Below, piece after piece: positions 50,191 to 58,699 of a DNA stretch of 64,000 nucleotides. Within the stretch, counting starts at the first letter, position 1. Each line of letters opens with the position of its first letter. Under the pieces are notes generated by a model. The model made no database searches. It saw only the letters and a list, made by a program, of their open reading frames with translations, and was not told the origin of the DNA. The stretch comes from Streptomyces sp. NBC_01244 (GTDB lineage: Bacteria; Actinomycetota; Actinomycetes; Streptomycetales; Streptomycetaceae): assembly GCF_035987325.1 (NCBI RefSeq), contig NZ_CP108488.1, positions 7,998,001-8,062,000 of the forward strand, given 5' to 3'. The position numbers and the translations under genes were made by a program.

Positions 50191-51162
50191 TCAGGCCTGG
50201 CGGGCCGCCTTGCGGGCCGCGCGGGCGGCCAGCCGCTCGTCGAACTTGCGGGCCTCGGAGTCCAGGCCGTTCATGAAGAGACCGAGCTCCTCCTGGGCCT
50301 TCTGTCCGTCCGGGCCGAGGCCGTCGATGTCCATGATCTTCAGGAAGCGGATCACGGGGCTCAGCACGTCGTCGTGGTGGATCCGCAGGTTGTAGACCCC
50401 GCCGATCGCCATCTGCGCGGCCATCCGCTCGAAGCCGGGCATCCCGTGTCCGGGCATCCGGAAGTCGACCACGACGTCCCGCACGGCCTGCATGGTGAGG
50501 TCGGGGGCGAGCTCGAAGGCCGCGCCCAGCAGGTTGCGGTAGAAGATCATGTGCAGGTTCTCGTCCTGCGCGATGCGGGCCAGCATGCGGTCGCAGACCG
50601 GGTCACCGGACTGGTGGCCGGTGTTGCGGTGCGAGATGCGGGTCGCGAGCTCCTGGAAGGCCACGTACGCCACGGAGTGCAGCATCGAGTGGCGGTTGTC
50701 GGACTCGAAACCCTCCGACATGTGCTGCATCCGGAATGCTTCGAGCTTGTCCGGGTCCACGGCGCGCGAGGCCAGCAGGTAGTCGCGCATCACGATGCCG
50801 TGGCGGCCCTCCTCGGCGGTCCAGCGGTGCACCCAGGTGCCCCAGGCGCCGTTGCGGCCGAAAAGGGAGGCGATCTCGTGGTGGTAGCTGGGGAGGTTGT
50901 CCTCCGTCAGCAGGTTCACGACGAGCGCGATCTTGCCGATCTCGGTGACCTTGGACTGCTCCGGGTCCCAGGCTTCGCCGTCCTCGAAGAAACCGGGGAA
51001 GTTCCGGCCGTCGCTCCACGGGACGTACTCGTGGGGCATCCAGTCCTTGGTGACCGTCAGATGGCGGTTGAGCTCCTTCTCGACCACCTCTTCCAGCGCG
51101 AACAGCAGCTTGGCGTCCGTCCACGCCTCCGAGCTGCCGAGGTGGGGAGAGGTGATCGTCAC
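50191..51162 (-). CDS. Acyl-ACP desaturase (di-iron, ferritin-like)
   Basis: 323 aa from a GTG behind AGGAG; an upstream in-frame ATG at 51180 lacks a site. Di-iron ligands appear in EEVVEKELNRH, TAEEGRHGIVMRDYLLASRA and AQDENLHMIFYRNLLGAAFE. The enzyme puts a double bond into acyl chains on acyl carrier protein, as in mycobacterial DesA-type and plant stearoyl-ACP desaturases. It is transcribed alone behind a pair of palindromes, which suggests control by a lipid-sensing TetR-type regulator. Confidence 0.93.
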   Translation of the reverse strand: MTITSPHLGSSEAWTDAKLLFALEEVVEKELNRHLTVTKDWMPHEYVPWSDGRNFPGFFEDGEAWDPEQSKVTEIGKIALVVNLLTEDNLPSYHHEIASLFGRNGAWGTWVHRWTAEEGRHGIVMRDYLLASRAVDPDKLEAFRMQHMSEGFESDNRHSMLHSVAYVAFQELATRISHRNTGHQSGDPVCDRMLARIAQDENLHMIFYRNLLGAAFELAPDLTMQAVRDVVVDFRMPGHGMPGFERMAAQMAIGGVYNLRIHHDDVLSPVIRFLKIMDIDGLGPDGQKAQEELGLFMNGLDSEARKFDERLAARAARKAARQA

Positions 51163-51186
51163 GGGTACTCCTGAGTGCAAAGCGAA

Positions 51187-51224
51187 TTACCTACGGTTCC
51201 GTAGCCTACGGAGTCGTAGGTTAA
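51187..51224. promoter_or_regulatory. Overlapping palindromes upstream of the desaturase
   Basis: TACGGTTCCGTA (51192-51203) and CCTACGGAGTCGTAGG (51205-51220) are perfect palindromes, apart from the short unpaired centre of the second. Both lie within a larger dyad whose outer arms are TTACCTACG and CGTAGGTTAA. They are 25-60 bp upstream of the desaturase GTG, i.e. over its promoter. Repeated CTACGG units suggest cooperative binding of two dimers. Confidence 0.75.
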
Positions 51225-51328
51225 GCGCGACATCAAGACCAGCCAAGCCCCAAGGGTGACTCTGTCCGGTTACGTCCCGTTATCTGCGCAGTTTGAGGGG
51301 GGCGTGGTGTGGTTTGAAAGGACCAAAG

Positions 51329-51568
51329 TCACGCGAGTAGGTGGTCCGCGGCTCCCGCCTTGACGGCCGAGATCAGCGCACGGAGCGCGTCGATCGAGTC
51401 GGTGACGTAGGCGGCGGACTCGGTGGTGCCGATGTACGCCTTCCCCTCGGCATCCCGCCCGAAGCGGAAACAGTTCGCCCCCTCACTGCAGAATGCCTCG
51501 TCCCAGGTGATGCCGGCCGTCGTCGACGGGGTCGCCGGGGTGGTCGCGGTCGTGGTCGTCGTGCCCAT
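51329..51568 (-). CDS. DUF397-type small protein
   Basis: 79 aa. After a Thr/Ala-rich start come CSEGANCFRFGRDAEGKAYIGTTESA and a helix (DSIDALRALISAVKAG), close to the DUF397 pattern. These small proteins are nearly always next to an XRE regulator of the WhiJ-associated type, as here (67 bp upstream, same strand). They are thought to modulate that regulator. Confidence 0.8.
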   Translation of the reverse strand: MGTTTTTATTPATPSTTAGITWDEAFCSEGANCFRFGRDAEGKAYIGTTESAAYVTDSIDALRALISAVKAGAADHLLA

Positions 51569-51635
51569 GTCGTTCTCTCGTCTCCTCGTCGGATCCGGCT
51601 CTGTGGTCAGTCGGCCGGCCGGCCGGTCGGTCCGG

Positions 51636-52514
51636 TCAGAGGGTCTGTGCGATGGCGCGGATGAAATCGCGGGAGTCGCGGGCCGGCAGCGCCAGGGAGC
51701 GCAGCCGCTCCAGCAGGCCCCGGTAGCGGAGCAGCTTCATCTGCGAATCCAGCAACATCGAGCCGTGCGAACTGTCCAGCTGTACGGTGTCGAGCTCGCT
51801 GATCGTGGCGGCCGCATAGGTGAAGGACTGGCCGGCGCCGGGGAACCCGCCGGCGGTGAACGGAATGACGCGCACGGTCGTACGCGCCCGCTCCGACTGC
51901 TCCAGTATGTGTTCGAGCTGCGCCCGCGCCACCTTCGGGCCGCCGAACTGCATGCGCAGTGCCGCCTCGTGCACGACCGCCTCGTACAGCGGCGGTGCCT
52001 CGCGCACGAACACCTGCTGGCGGTGCATCCGCAGGGCGAGCCGCGCCTGCAGGTCGGGTTCGGGCAGCGGCGGGTCGGCGGTGTCGAAAACGGCCCGCGC
52101 GTGCGCCTCGGTCTGCAGCAGTCCGGGTATGTGCGTGGTCACGGCGGTGTGCAACCCGACGGAGTGGTGCTCCAGTTCGCAGATGTCCAGGAGTGCGGGC
52201 GGCAGCATCCCCCGGTGCTGCTCCCACCACCCCTTGTCGCGCTCCTGGGCCATCGAGGCGAGCAGGTCGACCAGCCCCGTGTCGGGGCAGTCGTAGTTGA
52301 AGGCGAGGGTGCGGACACGCTCGGCGCTGATCGCGATCCGGCCGGACTCGATGTTGGGGATCCGGGTGCGATCCACCCCCATGAGCGCCGCCGCCTGTTG
52401 CACCGACATGCCCGACTGCTCGCGGAGTTTGCGCAGCTCGGAGCCCAGGCGCTGCTGGCGCGCGGTCGGCGTACTCCTCGGTGGCACGGGTCCCCTCTCC
52501 TCCGGCCGGGGCAT
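51636..52514 (-). CDS. XRE-family regulator of the Scr1/WhiJ-associated type
   Basis: 292 aa. HTH at about 18-72 (LGSELRKLREQSGMSVQQAAALMGVDRTRIPNIESGRIAIS). The C-terminal part (YEAVVHEAALRMQFGGP, RVIPFTAGGFPGAGQSFTYA) is the conserved domain of these actinobacterial regulators (Scr1-like). The start ATG 52514 lacks a strong ribosome-binding site. It is flanked by a DUF397 gene and a divergent ATPase gene, the usual trio involved in development and antibiotic control in Streptomyces. Confidence 0.9.
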   Translation of the reverse strand: MPRPEERGPVPPRSTPTARQQRLGSELRKLREQSGMSVQQAAALMGVDRTRIPNIESGRIAISAERVRTLAFNYDCPDTGLVDLLASMAQERDKGWWEQHRGMLPPALLDICELEHHSVGLHTAVTTHIPGLLQTEAHARAVFDTADPPLPEPDLQARLALRMHRQQVFVREAPPLYEAVVHEAALRMQFGGPKVARAQLEHILEQSERARTTVRVIPFTAGGFPGAGQSFTYAAATISELDTVQLDSSHGSMLLDSQMKLLRYRGLLERLRSLALPARDSRDFIRAIAQTL

Positions 52515-52698
52515 GTGGGAGCGCCTCACGAGTCCGGAAATGCCATGAGAAATCATCAAGTCGTCGTACAAGTAGTAGCACTGTGCACCACGTTGCGCTA
52601 CGGTCGGTAGCGCAAGTCTCACACGGGGCGACCTCCAGCTCTTGTATGACCACACGGCCATCCACGCATTCAGCACCTCAGCACCTTGGAGCAGCACG

Positions 52699-53166
52699 AT
52701 GACGGGCACTCTTCGTGGCCTGCGGTCGGTCCACGAGTTCCGGCAGGCCCCGCCGGGGGCGGAGAAACTCAGCTATTCCATAGGTCTGCCGGGCGGCGCC
52801 CACTGTGCGGGCAGCGCCCGTGGCGCCCTGCGGTCCCTGCTCGACCGGCACGGACTGCCCGACCTGTGCGACGCCGCGTCCCTCGCCGCCTCCGAACTCG
52901 TGGCCTGTGCCTACCGGTTCACGCCCGACAAGGAGATGGTGCTCAAAGTCCGCTGGCAGTTCGACGCCCTGCGGATCGTCGTCTTCGACCAGCACCCGGC
53001 GCACTCCTCGCCCGAGGCGAGCGAGGAGTGCCGGCGCCGGCGCAGCCGCGGGATGTGGCTGCTCGCGGCGGTGGTCGAGTCCTGCGGCGGGGACTGGGGA
53101 CTCACTCCGGTGCTCACCCCGATGGGGGGCACCAAGTCCTGGGCGTTACTGCCCATGCCGCGCTAA
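52699..53166 (+). CDS. RsbW-like ATP-binding protein (HATPase) of the XRE/DUF397 set
   Basis: 155 aa from an ATG with GGAG 8 bp upstream. The N box SLAASELVACAYRF, the middle LRIVVFDQHP and the end RGMWLLAAVVESCGGDWG correspond to the histidine-kinase-like ATPase fold of anti-sigma factor kinases, with the ATP-lid region shortened and GMWLL as G2. Divergent from the XRE gene. Might bind a sigma factor or the XRE partner. Confidence 0.8.
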   Translation: MTGTLRGLRSVHEFRQAPPGAEKLSYSIGLPGGAHCAGSARGALRSLLDRHGLPDLCDAASLAASELVACAYRFTPDKEMVLKVRWQFDALRIVVFDQHPAHSSPEASEECRRRRSRGMWLLAAVVESCGGDWGLTPVLTPMGGTKSWALLPMPR

Positions 53167-53183
53167 CCCGTCAGTCGTGCCCG

Positions 53184-54824
53184 TCAGTCGTGCCACAGCG
53201 ACCGGTGGACCTCCTCGGCCGTCGTCGGCCGCAGCCCGTCGTCGAGCAGCAGCCAGCGCGTGATGCCGATGGATTCCAGGAACGGCACGTCGTGGCTCGC
53301 CACCACGAGCGCCCCTTCGTAGGAATCCAGCGCACCGGTCAACTGCCGTACGCTCGCCAGGTCCAGGTTGTTGGTCGGCTCGTCCAGCATGAGCAGCTGC
53401 GGAGCCGGCTCCGCGAGGAGCAGCGCCGCCAGCGTCGCCCGGAACCGCTCGCCGCCCGACAGCGTGCCGGCCGGCCGGTCCGCCCGCGCACCCCGGAACA
53501 GGAAGTGCGCGAGCCGCGCCCGGATCAGGTTGTTCGTCGCGTGCGGGGCGAACCGCGCCACGTTCTCCACGACCGAGCGCTCGTCGTCCAGTACGTCGAG
53601 CCGCTGTGGCAGGAACCGGGCCGGGACGTGGGTCACCGACTCGCCCGACAGCGGGGCGAGTTCCCCCGCGATCGTGCGCAGCAGGGTGGTCTTGCCCGAG
53701 CCGTTGGCCCCCACCAGCGCGATCCGCTCCGGACCGCGCAGCTCCCACTCGCCCGCCACGGCCCCGCCGTGGACCGGGTGCAACCCGCTCAGGGTGAACA
53801 CGCGGCGGCCCGGCGGGACCTGGGTGGCGGGCAGTGCGATCCGGATCTCGGCGTCGTCGCGCACCGCCAGCTCCGCCTGGTCGAGGCGTTCCTCGGCCTC
53901 GGCCAGCTTCTCGGTGTGCATGATGCGGTGCTTGCCAGCCGACTCCTGCGCCGCACGCTTGCGGGCACCCATGACGATCTTCGGTTCGCGCTTGGACTCG
54001 AACATCTTCTGGCCGTACCGCTTGCGCCGGGCCAGTTTCGTGTGCGCCTGCGCCAGTTCGCGCTTCTGTCGCTGTACGTCGCCCTCCGCGGCCCGGACCA
54101 TCCGCTCGGCCGCCTCCTGCTCGGCCGCGAGCATCTCCTCGTAGTCCGTGAAGTTGCCGCCGTACCAGCGGATTTCGCCTTCGTGCAGGTCGGCGATCTG
54201 GTCGACCCGGTCCAGCAGCTCCCGGTCGTGGCTGACCAGGAGCATCACCCCGGACCAGGATTCGACGGCCGAGTAGAGCCGGCGCCGGGCCCGCAGGTCG
54301 AGGCTGTTGGTGGGCTCGTCCAGCAGCAGGACGTCCGGACGGCTCAGCAGCAGAGCGGCCAGCCGGAGCAGCACGCACTCTCCGCCCGACAGTTCGCCGG
54401 TGGTGCGGTCCAGGCCGATCCGGCCGAGACCGAGCTGGTCGAGCGTGGCGAGGGCCCGCTCCTCCACGTCCCAGTCGTCGCCGACCGCCGCGAAGTTCGC
54501 CTCGGTCGCCTCGCCCGCCTCGATGGCGTGCAGGGCGGCCCGGGCGGTGTGGACGCCGAGTGCCTCGTCGACCCGTAGGGCGGTGTCGAAGGTGACCGTC
54601 TGCGGAAGGTGGCCGACCGTGCCGGCAACGGCCAACTGGCCGGCGCTCGGGGCAAGTTCCCCCGCGATGAGCTTCAGCAGGGTGGACTTCCCGCAGCCGT
54701 TGCGCCCGATCAGGCCGGTACGGCCGGGGCCGACGGTCAACTGGAACCGCTCGAAGGCGGGCGTTCCGTCGGGCCAGTCGAAGGACAGGTCGGAGCAGGT
54801 GATGAAGGTGGGAGCAGGACTCAT
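53184..54824 (-). CDS. ABC-F type ATPase (two ABC domains, no membrane part)
   Basis: 546 aa from an ATG behind GGAGG. Domain 1 has Walker A GRNGCGKSTLL (about 40), signature LSGGE and Walker B LLLDEPTNSLDL. Domain 2 has GANGSGKTTLL, LSGGE and LMLDEPTNNLDL. A charged helical linker (about 230-300, QRQKRELAQAHTKLARRKR) reaches the peptidyl-transferase centre in ABC-F proteins. These act on ribosomes: some protect from antibiotics, others aid translation. A 242-bp stretch to the next gene could be a regulated leader, as for resistance ABC-Fs, but no leader peptide is clear. Confidence 0.93.
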   Translation of the reverse strand: MSPAPTFITCSDLSFDWPDGTPAFERFQLTVGPGRTGLIGRNGCGKSTLLKLIAGELAPSAGQLAVAGTVGHLPQTVTFDTALRVDEALGVHTARAALHAIEAGEATEANFAAVGDDWDVEERALATLDQLGLGRIGLDRTTGELSGGECVLLRLAALLLSRPDVLLLDEPTNSLDLRARRRLYSAVESWSGVMLLVSHDRELLDRVDQIADLHEGEIRWYGGNFTDYEEMLAAEQEAAERMVRAAEGDVQRQKRELAQAHTKLARRKRYGQKMFESKREPKIVMGARKRAAQESAGKHRIMHTEKLAEAEERLDQAELAVRDDAEIRIALPATQVPPGRRVFTLSGLHPVHGGAVAGEWELRGPERIALVGANGSGKTTLLRTIAGELAPLSGESVTHVPARFLPQRLDVLDDERSVVENVARFAPHATNNLIRARLAHFLFRGARADRPAGTLSGGERFRATLAALLLAEPAPQLLMLDEPTNNLDLASVRQLTGALDSYEGALVVASHDVPFLESIGITRWLLLDDGLRPTTAEEVHRSLWHD

Positions 54825-55066
54825 GGAGGCCTCCAGGTTGCGTGAGTGGTGAGTGCAACGCGGGGGAGACAGCGGACCGCGGGTGAGGGCGGTGGTCGGT
54901 GTCTCGGACCTCAGAGAAGCAATGTCCTGCTCCGTTTCGACGGCGATGGGGCGTCTACGAAGCTACGGGGCGGCCGGAGCCGCCGGCAAACGGATTAACG
55001 AACCAAGGAAGGAAGCGGGAGCGAGGCGACCGGGCCGCGGGAGGGGACCGGATCCGGCGCCGAAAT

Positions 55067-55483
55067 TCAGCAGGAGCCTCGCATCAGATCCGCGAGGCTC
55101 TGGTCCATGTCGAGGTACAGGTGTTCCAGGCCCGGCGGCACGATCGTGGAGGCCCGCTCCAGGAAGCGGTGCAGCTCGGCCGTCAGCATCAGCACGATCG
55201 CGACCCCCTCGGGGGCGTGGAACTCCACGGTGGTCCGGTCGGCGTCGTACGGGCGCACGCGCACGTCCCCGTAGCCGGAGGGGCGGCCCAGCCCGGACTC
55301 CAGCAGCTCGCGGGAGAAGGTCCACGAGACCTCGATGCCCTCCAGGGTCGCGGGCGCGGGGAAGGCCATCCGGACGGCGAAGGGATCCGACCGGTCGTAG
55401 CAGAGCGTGACCGGGACGGTGTCGACCTTCGGTGCGGTGGCGACCAGTCGGGCCTGCACGGCCTGCTCGATGACAGTGATCAA
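55067..55483 (-). CDS. SsgA-like sporulation/cell division regulator
   Basis: 138 aa from a TTG with GGGAG well placed; no ATG or GTG fits. Family features: PVTLCYDRSDPFAVRMAF, WTFSRELLESGLGRPSGYGDVRV, HRFLERASTIVPPGLEH. SsgA-like proteins occur only in sporulating actinomycetes, where they guide septum and wall sites. Which paralogue this is cannot be decided. Gap 55484-55761 shows no gene. Confidence 0.9.
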   Translation of the reverse strand: MITVIEQAVQARLVATAPKVDTVPVTLCYDRSDPFAVRMAFPAPATLEGIEVSWTFSRELLESGLGRPSGYGDVRVRPYDADRTTVEFHAPEGVAIVLMLTAELHRFLERASTIVPPGLEHLYLDMDQSLADLMRGSC

Positions 55484-55761
55484 GGCTCGCTCCCTTGCGG
55501 CGGATCTCGTGCCGGACCGCGGGGTGGGGGCCCGGCAACGGGATAGACGCGCGATTCGGCGAATCCGTGCACGCGAGCCGGAGTGAGCTGTGTCACCGAA
55601 TGGCCTGAACGCGCCTGTGTGATCGCACAGGGTGACGGGTGGCACGGGCATCCGGGGCTCATCGGCAGGCCTCGGGGGCCTCCCAGTAAGGCTGGTTCCC
55701 GCTCACTCCACAGGCCCAAAGCACGCTCCGGACCACCCGCTCAGGGCCTCTGCGCGCCCCG

Positions 55762-56061
55762 CTACACCGCCGGGTTCTCCCGCACCGTCGCCAGGTCCGA
55801 GGACGTCTTCGTCGCGAGGAACTCGGTGATGCGGTAGGCGCAGACCCCCGCCACGGTGAAGGGGTCCTCGGCCGCGATCCTCTCGACCTCCGCGCGGGAG
55901 ATCCCGCCGGCCAGGATCACGCCCCCGTCGCGCGGGACCTTGCGGCCCGAGGCGAGGAAGATGCCGGCGGCGTAGTAGCCGTCCAGCCAGGCGAGGTGCG
56001 CGTCCATCTCCTCTTCGACGGCTTCGACGGGCGCGGTGTAGGTGAGCTCCATGACGAACAT
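55762..56061 (-). CDS. YciI-family protein
   Basis: 99 aa. MFVMELTYTAPVEAVEEEMDAHLAWLDGYYAAGIFLASGRKVPRDGGVILA shows the family His (DAHLAW), the GYY turn and SGRKVPRDGG. It is a small dimeric ferredoxin-like fold; a few relatives are enzymes, most have no known role. It is divergent from endonuclease V with a 26-bp gap, so the two share a very compact promoter region. Confidence 0.9.
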   Translation of the reverse strand: MFVMELTYTAPVEAVEEEMDAHLAWLDGYYAAGIFLASGRKVPRDGGVILAGGISRAEVERIAAEDPFTVAGVCAYRITEFLATKTSSDLATVRENPAV

Positions 56062-56087
56062 GATCGCCAGGCTACTCTCGCACCACT

Positions 56088-56768
56088 ATGACGAGTGCGA
56101 AGAACCCCGCCGACGAGGCCGAGGCCAAGGCGATACAGGACGAACTGCGCGACCTGGTCGTCCTGGCCGAAACCGGACCCCCGCCCGGCGAAGGGCTGAT
56201 CGCCGGTGTGGACGTGGCCTACGACGACGAGCGTGACCTGGTGGCCGCCGCGGCCGTCGTCCTCGACGCCGCGACCCTCGAGGTCGTCGAGGAGGCCACC
56301 TCCGTAGGCCGCGTCAGTTTCCCCTACGTCCCCGGGCTGCTCGCCTTCCGTGAGCTGCCGACCGTGCTCGCCGCGCTGGAATCACTGACGGTCACGCCCG
56401 GTCTGGTCGTCTGCGACGGCTACGGACTGGCCCATCCGCGCCGCTTCGGGCTCGCCTGCCACCTCGGGGTGGTCACCGGGCTGCCCGCCATCGGCGTCGC
56501 GAAGAACCCGTTCACCTTCACCTACGAGGAACCGGGCGCCCGGCGCGGGGACCTCTCCCCGCTCCGCGCGCCCGACGGCGAGGTCGTCGGGCGGGCGCTG
56601 CGCACGCAGGACGGGATCAAGCCCGTGTACGTATCGGTGGGCCACCGGGTCTCCCTGGACAACGCCTGCGCGCACGCCCTGGCGCTGAGCCCCCGCTTCC
56701 GGATCCCGGAGAGCACCCGGCACGCCGACTCCCTGTGCCGGCGGGCCCTGCGCGAAGCCACGGCCTAG
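56088..56768 (+). CDS. nfi: Endonuclease V (deoxyinosine 3' endonuclease)
   Basis: 226 aa, full length. It nicks DNA near deaminated adenine (hypoxanthine) to start repair. Metal site residues are Asp in IAGVDVAY, Glu in PGLLAFRELP and Asp in VVCDGYGLAHPRRFGLACHLG; the wedge motif VSFPYVPG is present. The end KPVYVSVGHRVSLDNA is also characteristic. Transcribed alone. Confidence 0.95.
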   Translation: MTSAKNPADEAEAKAIQDELRDLVVLAETGPPPGEGLIAGVDVAYDDERDLVAAAAVVLDAATLEVVEEATSVGRVSFPYVPGLLAFRELPTVLAALESLTVTPGLVVCDGYGLAHPRRFGLACHLGVVTGLPAIGVAKNPFTFTYEEPGARRGDLSPLRAPDGEVVGRALRTQDGIKPVYVSVGHRVSLDNACAHALALSPRFRIPESTRHADSLCRRALREATA

Positions 56769-56779
56769 GGCCCGGCGCC

Positions 56780-57985
56780 TCAGTCGGAGGCCGCCACCCG
56801 GAAGCGGATGCCCGCCTTCCGGAGCCGGTCCAGCAGGGCGTCGCCCATCGCCACGGCGGTGGTCAGCTGGCCGGAGAGCTCGGGCAGGGCGTCGTAGGCG
56901 AGGCAGAGCGCGGACTCCGCGAACATCTTCGCGGTCTCCCCGTACCCCGGGTCGCCGCCCGATACTTCGGTGAAGACCCGGCGGCCGCCGCCCTCGCCCA
57001 CGAACCGCACGCTGAACCAGCTGCGCGCCCGCCGCTCCGCGTCCGGGCCCTGGCCCGGCTCCCAGCGGTCCGCGAGCCACCGGCGCACCGGCGGGATCTG
57101 CGCCAGGGCGGCCACCCCGCCGACCGCCGCCGTACCGCCCACCGCGACGGGCAGGTGCCGTACGGAGGCGTAGTGCCGGTAGCGGAAGTCCGGGCCGTAC
57201 CGCTCCAGCGCCGCCGCCGAACGGGCCACGACCTGGACGTCCAGGACGGGCAGCGGCAGGGCCCAGGTGCCGGTCTCCCGGCTGAAGCGCGGTGCGCCCA
57301 CGGGCACCCGTACCCGCCGGCCCAGCAGCCGCGGCTCGTGCATCCGGCGCGCGCGGGCGGCGGCCAGGTTCTGCGGTCCGCGGCCCAGCGCGGTGAGCAC
57401 CGTGGTGAAGGTGCCGCCCGAGAACAGGGCGTTGGAGCGCACGAAGGCGTCCACGGTCAGCGGGACCCCGGCCGGCAGTTGGCTGACCGTGAAGTACGCC
57501 CCGAGGTCGGCCGGGACGGAGTCGAAGCCGCAGGCGTGCACGATCCGGGCGCCGCTCTCGCGGGCCCGCGCGTCGTGCTCGACGTACATCCGGTCCACGA
57601 ACTCCGGCTCGCCGGTCAGGTCCAGGTAGTCGGTGCCCGCCGCGGCGCAGGCGGCCACCAGCGGGGCCCCGTACAGGACGTACGGCCCCACGGTAGTGGC
57701 CAGCACCCGGGTGGAGGCGGCCAGTTCGCGCGTCGCCGCGGCGTCCTGGGCGTCGGCGCGCAGCAGCGGCAGGTCCGCGCAGCGCGGGTCGAGGGCGGTC
57801 AGCCGCTCGCGCAGCCGCTCCAGCTTCGCGAGGTCCCGCCCGGCGAGGGCCCAGCGGCAGTCCGCGGGGGCGTGCGCCGCGAGGTACTCGGCGGTCAGCG
57901 ACCCCACGAACCCGGTCGCGCCGAAGAGTACGAGGTCGTACTCCCGTTCCGCGGTGCGCGGTTCGTGCCGGACAGCTGCGTTCAT
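56780..57985 (-). CDS. Saccharopine dehydrogenase-like NAD(P)-binding protein (trans-acting enoyl reductase type)
   Basis: 401 aa. The Rossmann start LVLFGATGFVGSLTAEYLAAHAP and motifs ALAGRDLAKLERLRERL, TTVGPYVLYGAPLVAACAAAGTDYLDLTGE and HACGFDSVPADLGAYF match the actinobacterial family named after saccharopine dehydrogenase, which includes mycobacterial trans-acting enoyl reductases. It likely reduces a lipid or polyketide intermediate, but no partner genes are adjacent. Convergent with endonuclease V. Confidence 0.88.
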   Translation of the reverse strand: MNAAVRHEPRTAEREYDLVLFGATGFVGSLTAEYLAAHAPADCRWALAGRDLAKLERLRERLTALDPRCADLPLLRADAQDAAATRELAASTRVLATTVGPYVLYGAPLVAACAAAGTDYLDLTGEPEFVDRMYVEHDARARESGARIVHACGFDSVPADLGAYFTVSQLPAGVPLTVDAFVRSNALFSGGTFTTVLTALGRGPQNLAAARARRMHEPRLLGRRVRVPVGAPRFSRETGTWALPLPVLDVQVVARSAAALERYGPDFRYRHYASVRHLPVAVGGTAAVGGVAALAQIPPVRRWLADRWEPGQGPDAERRARSWFSVRFVGEGGGRRVFTEVSGGDPGYGETAKMFAESALCLAYDALPELSGQLTTAVAMGDALLDRLRKAGIRFRVAASD

Positions 57986-58205
57986 CGGGAGCCTCCCAGA
58001 CGGTGTCGGTGGTGGCTGAGGCTAGCGGGTGGCGGCCGTACGGCGGAAAGCACCCCGGTACCGGCCCCGGTTCCGCCGTCGGCGCACCGTCCGTCGTGCG
58101 CCGTGTCGGGCGTCGATTCCTCCGCCCCGGCCGCGGACGGCCTAGCGTGGGGAGGGAGGGACGGTCCGCGCGAGCGGGTGCGGCCTGCGATGAGTGGAGG
58201 TTCGC

Positions 58206-58595
58206 GTGAAGGCTGGGGTGCGCAGGTGGGAGGCGGTCTGGGCGTTCGCCCTGGGGCTGCCGCAGGCGCGGGAGGAGTTTCCCTGGGGTCCTGAGGACTG
58301 TGTCGTGAAGGTCAACAAGAAGATCTTCGTCTTCCTCGGGAACACCGACGGCCCCTCGCCCGGGATCTCCGTGAAGCTCAAGGACGAGGCGCTGCACGGT
58401 CACGCCATGACCGCGCCCGGAGCGGAGCCGACCGGCTACGGGCTGGGCAAGGCCGGCTGGGTCTCCGTGCCGCTGGGGGAGAAGGGGGCGCCCTCCGCCG
58501 AGGTGCTGTGCGAATGGGTGGAGGAGAGCTACCGGACCGTCGCGCTCAAACGGGACCTCAAGGAGCTCGACGCGCGAAACGCCCCAACCGGCTAA
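58206..58595 (+). CDS. MmcQ/YjbR-family protein
   Basis: 129 aa from a GTG with GGAGG. The sequence ALGLPQAREEFPWGPEDCVVKVNKKIFVFLG and KAGWVSVPLG...WVEESYRTVALKR match the MmcQ/YjbR fold, called DNA-binding-like from its structure with no proven job. It lies alone before the fatty-acid operon promoter. Confidence 0.88.
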   Translation: MKAGVRRWEAVWAFALGLPQAREEFPWGPEDCVVKVNKKIFVFLGNTDGPSPGISVKLKDEALHGHAMTAPGAEPTGYGLGKAGWVSVPLGEKGAPSAEVLCEWVEESYRTVALKRDLKELDARNAPTG

Positions 58596-58605
58596 GCGCT
58601 TGCTC

Positions 58606-58634
58606 TTGTGCTGAGTGGAACAGGTTCCTAGCAT
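58606..58634 (+). promoter_or_regulatory. Promoter with operator in the spacer, for the fatty-acid operon
   Basis: TTGTGC (58606-58611) and TAGCAT (58629-58634) are 17 bp apart, a good -35/-10 pair. The spacer contains the palindrome GGAACAGGTTCC (58617-58628), ending at the -10 box. The CoA transferase ATG is 66 bp downstream. A repressor bound there would block polymerase; TetR-type fatty-acid regulators are likely candidates. Confidence 0.68.
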
Positions 58635-58699
58635 CACTGGTGTTACATCAGTTGTGTCACACAGTGGCGGCAGTGGTGCCACCGGATGCTGGGGGCTCG

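Noticed and set aside
54825..55066. Leader peptide and attenuator for the ABC-F gene
   Set aside because: A GC-rich mini-hairpin (around 54970-54983) exists, but no convincing short reading frame with a ribosome-binding site or competing structures could be drawn.
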